This document shows, piece by piece, positions 7,889 to 16,020 of a stretch of 36,271 nt of DNA. The translations under genes and the position numbers were made by a program. Origin of the DNA: Bacteroidota bacterium (GTDB lineage Bacteria > Bacteroidota > Bacteroidia > JABDFU01). Position 1 is the first letter of the stretch. Each line of letters opens with the position of its first letter. The stretch is taken from NCBI GenBank assembly GCA_013286385.1, contig JABDFU010000018.1:1-36271 (forward strand), in the 5' to 3' direction. The notes under the pieces are model-generated. The model was not told where the DNA came from, searched no databases, and saw only the letters and a program-made list of their open reading frames with translations.

Positions 7889-9268
7889 ATGAAAAGAAAA
7901 TACACAAGAGAGTATGTGTTGGATCTGCTGAGAGCAGAAGATCTGCGGGAGCTTAAAAAAGCTTTGCACAGCTGGCATTCCCCTGAGGTGGCCGAATTGG
8001 TTGAACGTCTTCCCGGCGAGCAAAGAGCCCTGATTTTCGGTTCGCTCCCCAGCTCTTTGATCATGAATACATTTAAGGTTCTTGATCATGAAACGCAAAA
8101 GGATCTGATAAGGGATCTGGATCATTCAACGGCTGCAAAAATTTTAAATGAGATTCAGCCGGATGACCGTACTGAATTTTTATCTGAACTTCCTGGAAAA
8201 ACTGTAAAGGAGCTTCTGAAACTACTTTCGGAAGAGGAACGCAAAGTGACTTTGTCCCTTCTCGGATATCCCGAGCACAGTCTGGGGCGGTTGATGACTC
8301 CGGACTATGTTGCGGTAAAAGAAGATTGGACGGTAAAGCATGTGCTGGATTATGTCCGTACGAACGGACAAGACTCAGAAACCATCAATGTGATTTACGT
8401 TGTGGATGAAAAGGGTGTCCTTATTGACGATATACGCATACGGGAGTTTCTTTTTGTTTCTCCGGACAAAAAAGTGAGTGATCTGATGGACCACAATTTC
8501 ATTTCGATGCAGGCAACGGATGAGGAAGAGGTGGCTATCAATGTATTCCGGAAGAATAACAGGGTTGCGCTTCCCGTCACGGATACCAATGGTATATTGC
8601 TGGGAATCGTAACTATTGATGACGTTCTGCGTCTGGCAGAGAAGGAAGAAACGGAGGATATTCAGAAGATCGGTGCCGTGGAAGTGCTGGATGAACCGTA
8701 CATGAGCATTCCTTTTTTCAAGCTGATGAAAAAGCGATCGGGCTGGCTGGTCATCCTCTTTGTCGGAGAAATGCTTACGGCCACGGCCATGGGTTATTTT
8801 GAGGATGAGATTGCCAAAGCTGTGGTACTGGCACTCTTTGTTCCTCTGATTATTTCGAGCGGGGGAAATTCGGGATCGCAGGCATCCACATTGATCATCC
8901 GTGCTATGGCCCTTGGCGAAGTCACTCTGAAAGACTGGTGGAGAATTATGCGAAGGGAAATCTTTTCAGGTTTGTTTCTCGGATCTCTCCTGGGCGCAAT
9001 AGGTTTTGCCAGGATTGCCGCCTGGAGTATGTTTTCAACTATTTACGGACCTCACTGGTTTCTGGTGGCACTCGTTGTGTCTGTTTCACTGATCGGTGTT
9101 GTGCTTTGGGGGACGTTGTCGGGATCTATGCTCCCGCTGATACTTAAAAAGGCCGGAGCTGATCCTGCTGTTTCATCTGCTCCTTTTGTAGCTACTCTGG
9201 TCGACGTTACCGGACTTGTGATCTATTTTACCATTGCGATGATAATCATGAGGGGGGTCATGCTCTAA
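7889..9268 (+). CDS. mgtE: Magnesium transporter MgtE
   Basis: A 459-residue MgtE-type magnesium channel. It has the cytoplasmic N-domain of short helical repeats (about 1-120; e.g. LHSWHSPEVAELVERLP), a pair of CBS domains (about 125-250) that sense cytosolic Mg2+ and close the channel, a connecting helix, and five C-terminal transmembrane helices (about 280-459). The last part contains the conserved pore-region segments SSGGNSGSQASTLIIRA and ASSAPFVAT-like sequence (here AVSSAPFVATLVDVTG). All parts are present at normal length. It starts 12 nt after mnmG and ends 2 nt before the peptidase gene, so the three are probably one transcript. Confidence 0.96.
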   Translation: MKRKYTREYVLDLLRAEDLRELKKALHSWHSPEVAELVERLPGEQRALIFGSLPSSLIMNTFKVLDHETQKDLIRDLDHSTAAKILNEIQPDDRTEFLSELPGKTVKELLKLLSEEERKVTLSLLGYPEHSLGRLMTPDYVAVKEDWTVKHVLDYVRTNGQDSETINVIYVVDEKGVLIDDIRIREFLFVSPDKKVSDLMDHNFISMQATDEEEVAINVFRKNNRVALPVTDTNGILLGIVTIDDVLRLAEKEETEDIQKIGAVEVLDEPYMSIPFFKLMKKRSGWLVILFVGEMLTATAMGYFEDEIAKAVVLALFVPLIISSGGNSGSQASTLIIRAMALGEVTLKDWWRIMRREIFSGLFLGSLLGAIGFARIAAWSMFSTIYGPHWFLVALVVSVSLIGVVLWGTLSGSMLPLILKKAGADPAVSSAPFVATLVDVTGLVIYFTIAMIIMRGVML

Positions 9269-9270
9269 GC

Positions 9271-10671
9271 ATGTTTGGGATATTCCTCCTGTTGATTATT
9301 TTGCTTTCCGTCGGAGGATTGTTGTATATGTTCCTTTACGGATTGTGGACTTTCCTGATTGGTCCGTTGTTCGGAATTAGCCTGACCGAAAAACAAAAAA
9401 ACCTATCAAAACCGATTCTTGATCCTGAAATCGAAAGTTTGCTGGCAGCTGAATTCAGCTATTATAAAAATCTATCTCAGGATCTTAAGCCTTTGTTCGT
9501 TTACAGAGTAAGCGCGTTTCTGGATTCTCAGGAATTTGAGGGCAGGGGTCTGGACGTTACACAGGAAATGAAAGTCCTTATTTCAGCTTCTGCCATACAA
9601 GTCACATTTGGGTTGACCAAGTACCGCTTCGATAATTTTACCAAGATTATCATTTTCCCGCGTGAATACCGCTCACCTTTGGATCATCGTTTTCATCTGG
9701 GGGAAGTAAACCTTGGAGGGGCCATATTCATTTCTTGGGATGATTTCAGGAAAGGGTACTCCGGAAACAATGACAATTACAATGTTGGATTGCATGAAAT
9801 GGCTCACGCACTTCGGTTTGACAAGTTCCGGAGTGGAGACCGCGATGATTTTTTCGACGGGTATTTTGATAAATTCATTGCCGAGGGGAAAGAAGAATTC
9901 CTGCGCATAAGGGCAGGAGAGAATTCCTTTATACGAAAGTATGCGGGAACAAATAGTGAGGAGTTTTTTGCTGTCTGTGTGGAATATTTTTTTGAATCTC
10001 CTTTGGTCCTGAAAGAGAAACTCCCGGATCTGTACCGCAATCTTTGTATTCTGCTCAATCAGGATCCTTCGGTTCCATTAAGCAATGGAATGCCCATCCG
10101 TTCTGCATTTTTTAAAGCAATCACTGATGATCGGGGTAAACTGTATTTTTCATCTTCCCTATCCTATACCCGGCTCATTATAACTTATTGCCTGGGTTTT
10201 GTTTTTTTGTTTATGCTATTCCTGAATAAGCTTCAGGGTTCAGAAACTGCCGGTGATTCAGCAATTTTCATTGGATTGTTTTCAATAGTTTATATAGCTG
10301 CCGGTGGTTTTACCATGAGTGCTTCATTTAAAAAATTTAAACTATTTGAAAACTCTTTTGTTGTTTCCTATTCCCTGAATCCGTTACTAAAGGATATTGT
10401 GTTGCCCTACGAGAGAATGATTTCGGCCAAATTAAGCCGGGGTGAATCCCGTTACCGGAATAATTTAACCGTGCATTCTGACTTTCTGGACATTACCTAT
10501 GCCAACGGAACACGTATTGAATCAAAGGAGTTTCCCATCGATTCTGTCGGTACAGAGACCATGGAAAAGGTAGCTGCGTTTTTGAAGAAGGAAAAGGTGA
10601 TGATAAAGATTGTCGGGGGGAACTGGAGTCACGAGAGGATTGATAAGGTTATCAATGGGCTGGGCGCTTAA
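9271..10671 (+). CDS. Membrane-bound MtfA-like zinc peptidase (family M90) with extra C-terminal domain
   Basis: The middle part (about residues 55-265) matches the M90/MtfA zinc aminopeptidases: H175-E-M-A-H179 is the zinc-binding HExxH motif, and E238 in the helix EEFFAVCVEYFF is the likely third ligand. MtfA proteins are normally soluble and about 260 residues. This one is 466, with a hydrophobic N-terminal anchor (about 1-35), two more transmembrane helices (about 295-345) and a C-terminal region of about 120 residues that could be a bacterial PH-like domain. In E. coli MtfA binds the glucose repressor Mlc; nothing here shows such a partner. Only 2 nt separate it from mgtE. Confidence 0.8.
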   Translation: MFGIFLLLIILLSVGGLLYMFLYGLWTFLIGPLFGISLTEKQKNLSKPILDPEIESLLAAEFSYYKNLSQDLKPLFVYRVSAFLDSQEFEGRGLDVTQEMKVLISASAIQVTFGLTKYRFDNFTKIIIFPREYRSPLDHRFHLGEVNLGGAIFISWDDFRKGYSGNNDNYNVGLHEMAHALRFDKFRSGDRDDFFDGYFDKFIAEGKEEFLRIRAGENSFIRKYAGTNSEEFFAVCVEYFFESPLVLKEKLPDLYRNLCILLNQDPSVPLSNGMPIRSAFFKAITDDRGKLYFSSSLSYTRLIITYCLGFVFLFMLFLNKLQGSETAGDSAIFIGLFSIVYIAAGGFTMSASFKKFKLFENSFVVSYSLNPLLKDIVLPYERMISAKLSRGESRYRNNLTVHSDFLDITYANGTRIESKEFPIDSVGTETMEKVAAFLKKEKVMIKIVGGNWSHERIDKVINGLGA

Positions 10672-10742
10672 TCTCTGATTAATTTCGAACCTTTTGTATC
10701 TTTCTGGCTTTCTCCGCGTTTTACTCTTACAAAGACCAAAAT

Positions 10743-11312
10743 ATGCCTAGTGTAAATCAGGATACCGCAGTTTTTAATGAAGAGCTCCTTATTGAGCAAT
10801 CCAAGGCGGATCCTGAGAAATTCAAAGCTATTTACCTGAAGTATTACAGGCAAATCCTGGGTTTTGTGTACAAACGTATGGAGGAGAAGGAGGATGCCTA
10901 TGAGGTGACTTCTGTTGTTTTTGCCAAGGCACTCCACAATCTGAAAAAATTTGAAAGCCGCGGATGCCCTTTTTCTTCCTGGCTTTACCGGATTGCGGTA
11001 AATGAATCGGTTCAGTTTTACAGGGAGCAGAAAAAAAACAGGGTAGTAAGCATTGATTTTCGAACTGCAAAAAATATTGTGGACGAGAGCAGGGGGGCAG
11101 GGGAGGCAAAGGAACTTGAGGGTTCGCTCAGGATGGCCTTGCAGTACCTGGATGAGGAAGAGATGCAGCTGATTGAGTTAAGGTATTTTGAGGAAAGGCC
11201 CTTTGCCGAAGTGGGCGAAATTTTAAACATAACTGAAAACAATGCCAAAGTGAAAACGTACCGTATTATCGATAAGCTCAGGGAGATTTTTAAAAAAATA
11301 AACCATGGATAA
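10743..11312 (+). CDS. RNA polymerase ECF-type sigma factor
   Basis: A 189-residue sigma-70 family protein of the extracytoplasmic function group. Region 2 is at about 28-95 (YYRQILGFVYKRM, then ESRGCPFSSWLYRIAVNES) and region 4 at about 125-185 (LIELRYFEERPFAEVGEIL, then a helix-turn-helix ending VKTYRIIDKLREIF). It lacks regions 1 and 3. The gene overlaps the next by 8 nt, and that next product is a single-pass membrane protein. This is the usual arrangement of a sigma factor with a membrane regulator, though the partner is not a recognisable anti-sigma domain. TATCTTTC at 10696-10703 is a candidate promoter box about 40 nt before the ATG. Confidence 0.92.
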   Translation: MPSVNQDTAVFNEELLIEQSKADPEKFKAIYLKYYRQILGFVYKRMEEKEDAYEVTSVVFAKALHNLKKFESRGCPFSSWLYRIAVNESVQFYREQKKNRVVSIDFRTAKNIVDESRGAGEAKELEGSLRMALQYLDEEEMQLIELRYFEERPFAEVGEILNITENNAKVKTYRIIDKLREIFKKINHG

Positions 11313-12861
11313 GTATAAGGTAAAATATAACCGGGAAGGTCTTTCGGAGAAAGACCTTGAGAAGGGAAAGGATTTTGACAAGGTCAGATACAGGGCCCGG
11401 ACGATGAAAAGTAATGGGCTTTCTAAAACCCTGGTTGGGTTCTCGGTTGTTGCTTCTCTTGCGTTTCTGGGTCTGTACCTGTTGAAAAATAATGCCGGAT
11501 CTGAAAACGTGGAAAACGTCAGGGTGCTGCCAAATGATGCGAATCAGCCGGTTTTCTATACGGTGGAAAGCGGAAGGGATACTTCCCTGGTTTATAAAAC
11601 GGGTACAGTCATTCATATTCCGGCTGCAGCGTTCAGGGATAAAATGGGGAAACCGGTTAAAGGAAAGGTTGAGCTGCATTACAGGGAATTTCATGATCCG
11701 GGGGAGCTATTGCTTTCAGGAATCCCGATGACCTACGATTCAGCCGGAAACAAGTACGATTTCGAATCGGCCGGGATGTTTGAACTTTACGGATTTCAGA
11801 ATGATCAGCCTGTTTTTATTCAGAACGATAAAAAAATAGAGGTGGCCATGGTTTCGGCTGATCATAATGCAACGAAATTCAACAAGTACATTTACAATAC
11901 TGCCGATAAAAAATGGAGCTGTCTGGGCAAGGATAAGGCTGATGTACTTAATGTAAAACAATACGAGGGTCATAAACAGGAAAAAGAGAGCAGGCATTAC
12001 GAAAGTCACGACAGGCCAAGTCAGATCAAAGGCTTATTCAAACCTGCTAAATTTGATCCGGAGCGTTATCACTTTACCATTGAGGTGGATCAAAACGATT
12101 TCCCTGAATTGGCGGTGTACGATAAAATTGTATTTGAAGTGTTGCCCGAGAACAAAAATTACGACCCTAATACAGCCAACCTGGTCTGGGACAATGCCAT
12201 TCTTGAGCGCACTTCAACGTTGGGTAAATACAAGGTTACCTTTGTCAGAGGGGATAAAAGGTACCTGGTAATGGCATCTGTGGTAGTTAGTTCTATGGAC
12301 AAGCCTGAGATCAATGCTGATAAAATGGATCAGGCTTACAAGCAAAAACAAAAGGAAAAAACTGAAAGGGAAGAAGCTTCTGATCAGAAAATTCAGGCGG
12401 AAGTGAAAACATTTGAACGGATTGCAGGTTATTACAGGATGAAAGAAGAACTTGATATGAAACGCGCACAGGCAGTTGAAAAATCTGAGGAGGTGGTGTA
12501 CCGAACCTTTCAGGTCAGCCAGTTTGCGATCTATAATTCGGACTGCGCCAGTACTTTGCCCCTTGGTCAGTTGGTGCATGCAGAATTCAGGGCCAGGACC
12601 GGGGAACCGATTTCAGTAGCTGCCGTTTACCTGGTGGAAAACGGGAAAAATGCGCTCTATTCACTGGGGATACCCAAAACATTTTCTTTCAATCCCAATT
12701 CTGACAATCTGCTCATTGTGATTACCAAGGATAATTCCCTTGCCTGGTTCAGCAAGGAGGATTTTAAATCGATTGCCAGGGGAGATAAAAGCGTTATTTT
12801 TAAATTAAATACCAAGCGTCAGCTTAAGTATACGCCGGAGGATATTAATAAACTAATTTAG
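11305..12861 (+). CDS. Single-pass membrane protein with large periplasmic region, sigma-factor linked
   Basis: 518 residues. A basic cytoplasmic stretch of about 40 residues (RYRARTMK before the membrane) is followed by one transmembrane helix at about 42-60 (LVGFSVVASLAFLGLYLL), so the rest should lie in the periplasm. Residues about 90-190 contain a block seen in many large Bacteroidota envelope proteins (GTVIHIPAAAFRDKMGKPV, LLLSGIPMTYDSAG, FESAGMFELYG). A charged, probably coiled-coil segment lies at about 340-405. The C-terminal part is beta-rich. The gene overlaps the sigma factor by 8 nt and is 9 nt from the next gene. By context it may transmit an envelope signal to the sigma factor; no anti-sigma motif is recognisable in the 40-residue cytoplasmic part. 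Confidence 0.75.
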   Translation: MDKYKVKYNREGLSEKDLEKGKDFDKVRYRARTMKSNGLSKTLVGFSVVASLAFLGLYLLKNNAGSENVENVRVLPNDANQPVFYTVESGRDTSLVYKTGTVIHIPAAAFRDKMGKPVKGKVELHYREFHDPGELLLSGIPMTYDSAGNKYDFESAGMFELYGFQNDQPVFIQNDKKIEVAMVSADHNATKFNKYIYNTADKKWSCLGKDKADVLNVKQYEGHKQEKESRHYESHDRPSQIKGLFKPAKFDPERYHFTIEVDQNDFPELAVYDKIVFEVLPENKNYDPNTANLVWDNAILERTSTLGKYKVTFVRGDKRYLVMASVVVSSMDKPEINADKMDQAYKQKQKEKTEREEASDQKIQAEVKTFERIAGYYRMKEELDMKRAQAVEKSEEVVYRTFQVSQFAIYNSDCASTLPLGQLVHAEFRARTGEPISVAAVYLVENGKNALYSLGIPKTFSFNPNSDNLLIVITKDNSLAWFSKEDFKSIARGDKSVIFKLNTKRQLKYTPEDINKLI

Positions 12862-12870
12862 GATTGCAGG

Positions 12871-13590
12871 ATGAAGATTTTCTTAAAGGTACATGTACTT
12901 TTGCTTATGATTTCAGTTGTGGTTTCAACTTCGGTTTCAACTTCGGTTTACGGACAGAAGGATACAAGCGGCTTGCTGAAATATAAAATTAAGGCCGCAA
13001 AACAGGCTTTTGAGATTTTTCCTCCGGACAATTACCTGTATAAGGAATGCCGGAATAAAATAAAAATTGTAAGCCGCAGCGGATCTAAAATCGCCAGGGT
13101 TAGTGTCAATGGAGGAACACTGTTCAGGAAAAACGACAGCATTTATTATCTAGATCATCTGCAGGGCAAGGAGTTGCTTTTGTCTGTTTATTCGGCTACT
13201 GCAAAAGGGGAAAAACCGGAACTGAATAAACAGTATGTAATTGTGCCGTATCCCCGGTTGGATTTCGGAGGAGTTAAATCGGATTCTGCGATTGTGAAAC
13301 CTTTGCTGGAGGGCGGAATGATGAGCGCGCATTATGATGCGGTAGGAAAAATGTCAAAGGTTGTTTCGTTTAAGATGGATATACTCAGTAAAGGAGAATT
13401 CATCAAGGACAGTGTAATGGGAAATAAACTCAATGCCCGCATGCGGGAGTATGTGGAGAAATTGCCAAAGGGAGCCCTTGTTTATTTTAAGGATATCAAT
13501 TATATCAATCCAAAGGGAATGATCCAATCCATTCCCATTTTCAGGGTATTCGTAATTGCAGAAGATCGCACTACTCTTTTTGGATTTTAA
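12871..13590 (+). CDS. Secreted protein with GldM C-terminal-like domain
   Basis: 239 residues with a signal peptide (about 1-29; cleavage likely before QKDTSG). The rest resembles the C-terminal periplasmic domains of GldM/PorM, the type IX secretion motor protein: VVSFKMDILSKGEF, then GNKLNARMREYVEKLPKGALVYFKDI and FRVFVI parallel the GldM end (VVSF..., SKGNKFT...KALIKKLKRGQKVYIEDI..., FKV). The N-terminal transmembrane helix and the long middle domains of GldM are absent, so it is not GldM itself. It is the third gene of the sigma-factor unit, 9 nt after the membrane protein. It may be an envelope binding module or sensor ligand. The family resemblance is from memory and should be tested. 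Confidence 0.65.
   Translation: MKIFLKVHVLLLMISVVVSTSVSTSVYGQKDTSGLLKYKIKAAKQAFEIFPPDNYLYKECRNKIKIVSRSGSKIARVSVNGGTLFRKNDSIYYLDHLQGKELLLSVYSATAKGEKPELNKQYVIVPYPRLDFGGVKSDSAIVKPLLEGGMMSAHYDAVGKMSKVVSFKMDILSKGEFIKDSVMGNKLNARMREYVEKLPKGALVYFKDINYINPKGMIQSIPIFRVFVIAEDRTTLFGF
12921..12944 (+). repeat. 12-bp tandem repeat inside a signal-peptide coding region
   Basis: GGTTTCAACTTC occurs twice in direct succession (12921-12932, 12933-12944), followed by a further GGTTT. It encodes the repeated VSTS in the hydrophobic part of the signal peptide (VVVSTSVSTSVYGQ). Being a multiple of three, gain or loss of one unit keeps the frame and changes the signal peptide by four residues. Confidence 0.9.
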
Positions 13591-13611
13591 TGCGTCCTCG
13601 TGAATGTAGTA

Positions 13612-13680
13612 TAAATCATTTTTTTATTTTTTGTAATTTATTTCATATATTTGTATTGTAAATCATTCAATAATATATTA
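13612..13680 (+). promoter_or_regulatory. hipBA promoter and possible operator
   Basis: The 100-nt gap before hipB is very AT-rich. TATATTTG at 13646-13653 is an exact Bacteroidota -7 box, giving a predicted start of transcription about 33 nt before the ATG. TAAATCATT occurs at 13612-13620 and 13659-13667, on either side of the box, and TAATATATTA at 13671-13680 is a perfect palindrome. HipB proteins usually repress their own operon through such sites. The box is well supported; the operator role is inference. Confidence 0.5.
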
Positions 13681-13690
13681 ATTTAATTTT

Positions 13691-14038
13691 ATGAATGAAA
13701 TATCATACAAAAATTCGAATACTACCAGTGACCGAAAACTATCTGAGGATATCGGCGATTTTATTAAACACCACCGTGTCGATCAAAATAAAACCCAAAA
13801 CGAGCTTTCAAAAGCTGCCGGAATAAGCCGTTCTACGTTGAGTCTTCTGGAAAGGGGAGAAACGGTGACGTTGGCGACATTAATACAAGTGCTGAGGGTG
13901 TTGGACAAGTTGAATGTCCTGGAGGGATTTTCAGTCGAGCAAACATTGAGCCCATTGGCACTTGCAAAACTGGAAAAGAAAAAAAGACAAAGAGTCAGAA
14001 AGGGAAAAGGAGAAAACGGGGGTGAATCAAATTGGTAA
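13691..14038 (+). CDS. hipB: XRE-family HTH antitoxin, HipB-like
   Basis: 115 residues with one XRE/Cro-type helix-turn-helix at about 20-75 (IKHHRVDQNKTQNELSKAAG, ISRSTLSLLERGETVTLATL), followed by a short tail that is strongly basic (KLEKKKRQRVRKGKGEN). It lies 23 nt before a hipA-type gene on the same strand, the standard hipBA order. In the family, HipB dimers bind HipA, block its kinase activity and repress the operon. The role is inferred from the domain and its neighbour. Confidence 0.87.
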   Translation: MNEISYKNSNTTSDRKLSEDIGDFIKHHRVDQNKTQNELSKAAGISRSTLSLLERGETVTLATLIQVLRVLDKLNVLEGFSVEQTLSPLALAKLEKKKRQRVRKGKGENGGESNW

Positions 14039-14061
14039 GATAAATATGGCATTTTGGTAAA

Positions 14062-15363
14062 ATGAATACGGCATTTGTAAAAGTATGGGGAGAATTGGCA
14101 GGGGCTGTTGCATGGAATGAGAAAACCGGTGTTGCAAGTTTTGAGTACGATGCCAACTTCAAAAAATTAAACTGGGAATTGTCGCCGATCAAAATGCCTG
14201 TTTCTTCCGGCAGGAGTGTGTTTGCCTTTCCGGAACTGAAGGCCAACTTGTTTTCTGAATTTAATACGTTTAAAGGATTACCCGGGTTACTTGCAGACGT
14301 CCTTCCTGATAAATATGGAAACCGGCTAATCAATATGTGGCTTGCAAGAATGGGCAGGGAGCAAGACAGTTTGAATCCGGTAGAATTGCTTTGCTTTATC
14401 GGAACAAGAGGAATGGGAGCAATGGAATTCGAACCAGCAAAATTCAGTGAGGGCCGAAGTGCATTTACCATTGAATTGGAATCCCTGGTGAACATTGCCC
14501 AAAAAATTCTGAATAACCGGATGTCATTCAAAACGAAGCTGAACGAATCGGATGAACATGCAATGATGGATATTTTCAGGACCGGAGTATCGGCAGGCGG
14601 TGCCAGGCCTAAAGCCGTGATCGCCTATAATGAAAAAACAGGAGAAGTGAAATCAGGGCAAACACTTGCTCCCAAAGGTTTTGAGCACTGGCTGATCAAA
14701 TTGGACGGGGTGAGCGATATTCAACTGGGGGCCAGTCAGGGTTATGGAAGGGTGGAAATGGCCTACTACAATATGGCAACTGCATGCGGCATAGAAATGA
14801 TGCCCTGCAAACTGTTGGAGGAAAACGGAAGGGCGCATTTTATGACCAAAAGGTTTGACCGTGAAGACGGAGATGTAAAGCATCACATACAGACATTTTG
14901 TGCCTTAAAGCATTTTGATTTCAATCAGGTGAATAGCTTTAGTTATGAGCAGCTATTTCAGACTTTGCGGGAGTTAAAATTGGACTATTCAGTTGCTGAG
15001 CAATTATTCAGGAGAATGGTATTTAACGTAATTGCCCGAAATTGCGATGATCATACCAAGAATTTTTCTTTCCGATTAAAAAAAGGAAGTAATTGGGAAT
15101 TGGCTCCGGCATACGATATGTGTCATGCCTATAAGCCGGATCACAAATGGGTGAACCAGCATGCGCTGAGCATTAACGGGAAAAGGACCGGAATCAGCAA
15201 GGAAGACTTGTCAGTCATTGGTAAATCCGAAAGAACAAAAAATGCGGTTCACATTATCCAGGAAATAAGTGAGACTGTAGGTCATTGGAAGAAATACGCA
15301 GATGAAGTGAATGTCCTGCCTGCAATTCGAGATGAGATTGATAAAACCCTAATTCTTTTTTAG
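14062..15363 (+). CDS. hipA: HipA-family serine/threonine kinase toxin
   Basis: 433 residues, full length for the family, with the HipA N-terminal domain (about 1-110) and the kinase-like C-terminal domain. Recognisable parts are the flexible phosphate-binding loop SAGGARPKA, the KLDGV strand, FMTKRFDRE, the catalytic loop D329-D-H-T-K-N334 and the metal-binding D352 in APAYDM. E. coli HipA phosphorylates glutamyl-tRNA synthetase and causes dormancy; the target of this copy is not known. It looks whole and has its antitoxin gene beside it. Its last 15 nt overlap the end of the opposing SCO gene. Confidence 0.93.
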   Translation: MNTAFVKVWGELAGAVAWNEKTGVASFEYDANFKKLNWELSPIKMPVSSGRSVFAFPELKANLFSEFNTFKGLPGLLADVLPDKYGNRLINMWLARMGREQDSLNPVELLCFIGTRGMGAMEFEPAKFSEGRSAFTIELESLVNIAQKILNNRMSFKTKLNESDEHAMMDIFRTGVSAGGARPKAVIAYNEKTGEVKSGQTLAPKGFEHWLIKLDGVSDIQLGASQGYGRVEMAYYNMATACGIEMMPCKLLEENGRAHFMTKRFDREDGDVKHHIQTFCALKHFDFNQVNSFSYEQLFQTLRELKLDYSVAEQLFRRMVFNVIARNCDDHTKNFSFRLKKGSNWELAPAYDMCHAYKPDHKWVNQHALSINGKRTGISKEDLSVIGKSERTKNAVHIIQEISETVGHWKKYADEVNVLPAIRDEIDKTLILF

Positions 15364-16020
15364 CTTCTCCGCATGAAGGAGAAGCGTCAGGTCTTCGATG
15401 AGTTTGTTGACCTCCGGCAGCTGGGTGCCGTCGTAAATTCCCCGAATGTGTTTTTCTTTATCGACCAGGATCAGCTGTTCGCTGTGAAGGAATCCTCCTT
15501 CGGCCATGGCATCTTCTCCGGCCGGCAACAGATAACCGTGTATGGCGATGTCGTAAATCGATTTTTTGTCACCGGTGACAAAGGTCCAGAATCTGGTATC
15601 CGCATGAACCAGTTGTGAATAGGCTTTGAGTACCGGGACACTGTCGTTTTGGGGGTTTACCGTGTGAGACAGAATACGCACTTCAGGGTTGGCGGCGAAC
15701 TTATTCTGAACAACGCCCAGTGTAGCGGCCATTTTCGGACAAATGCTTTTGCAGGTTGTGAAAAAGAACTCAGCCACATAATATTTGCCATCGAAGTTTT
15801 TATTGCTTATGCTGTCTCCGTCCTGGTCAATGAATCTGAAAGAGGGAACTGTATGATAGAGGGTATCAGTAATCTGTTTTCCGTCAACAATTCTGGTAAC
15901 CGCTTCCCGTGGTCCGAAGTAGGGAACAATTGCGGCGTTATGAGTCGCAGTAGAGAAAAAAAGAAAGATGATAACGGGTAAAAGAAGTACGGTAAATAAT
16001 ATCAGACGTTGCCGGCTCAC
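15349..16020 (-). CDS. SCO1/SenC family copper chaperone for cytochrome oxidase
   Basis: 223 residues with an N-terminal signal anchor (about 5-24) and a thioredoxin-like domain outside the membrane. The copper ligands of the family are all present: C90 and C94 in TTCKSICPKM and H179 in GFLHSEQ. SCO proteins deliver copper to the CuA site of cytochrome c oxidase subunit II. It is the last gene of the oxidase operon and follows the subunit IV gene with no gap. Its stop lies inside the end of hipA on the other strand. Confidence 0.93.
   Translation of the reverse strand: MSRQRLILFTVLLLPVIIFLFFSTATHNAAIVPYFGPREAVTRIVDGKQITDTLYHTVPSFRFIDQDGDSISNKNFDGKYYVAEFFFTTCKSICPKMAATLGVVQNKFAANPEVRILSHTVNPQNDSVPVLKAYSQLVHADTRFWTFVTGDKKSIYDIAIHGYLLPAGEDAMAEGGFLHSEQLILVDKEKHIRGIYDGTQLPEVNKLIEDLTLLLHAEKLKKN
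15363..15385. other. 8-bp perfect hairpin at the hipA / SCO convergent ends
   Basis: GCTTCTCC at 15363-15370 and GGAGAAGC at 15378-15385 are perfect complements with a 7-nt loop. The hairpin begins at the last base of the hipA stop and lies within the SCO coding end. Neither side is followed by a T-run in the direction of transcription, so it is not a classic intrinsic terminator. It could still affect read-through or mRNA 3' ends of either gene. Confidence 0.5.

Noticed and set aside
15363-15385. Hairpin at the hipA/SCO junction as an intrinsic terminator
   Set aside because: The stem is perfect, but neither strand has a T-run after it, so it does not meet the standard pattern; listed only as a hairpin.
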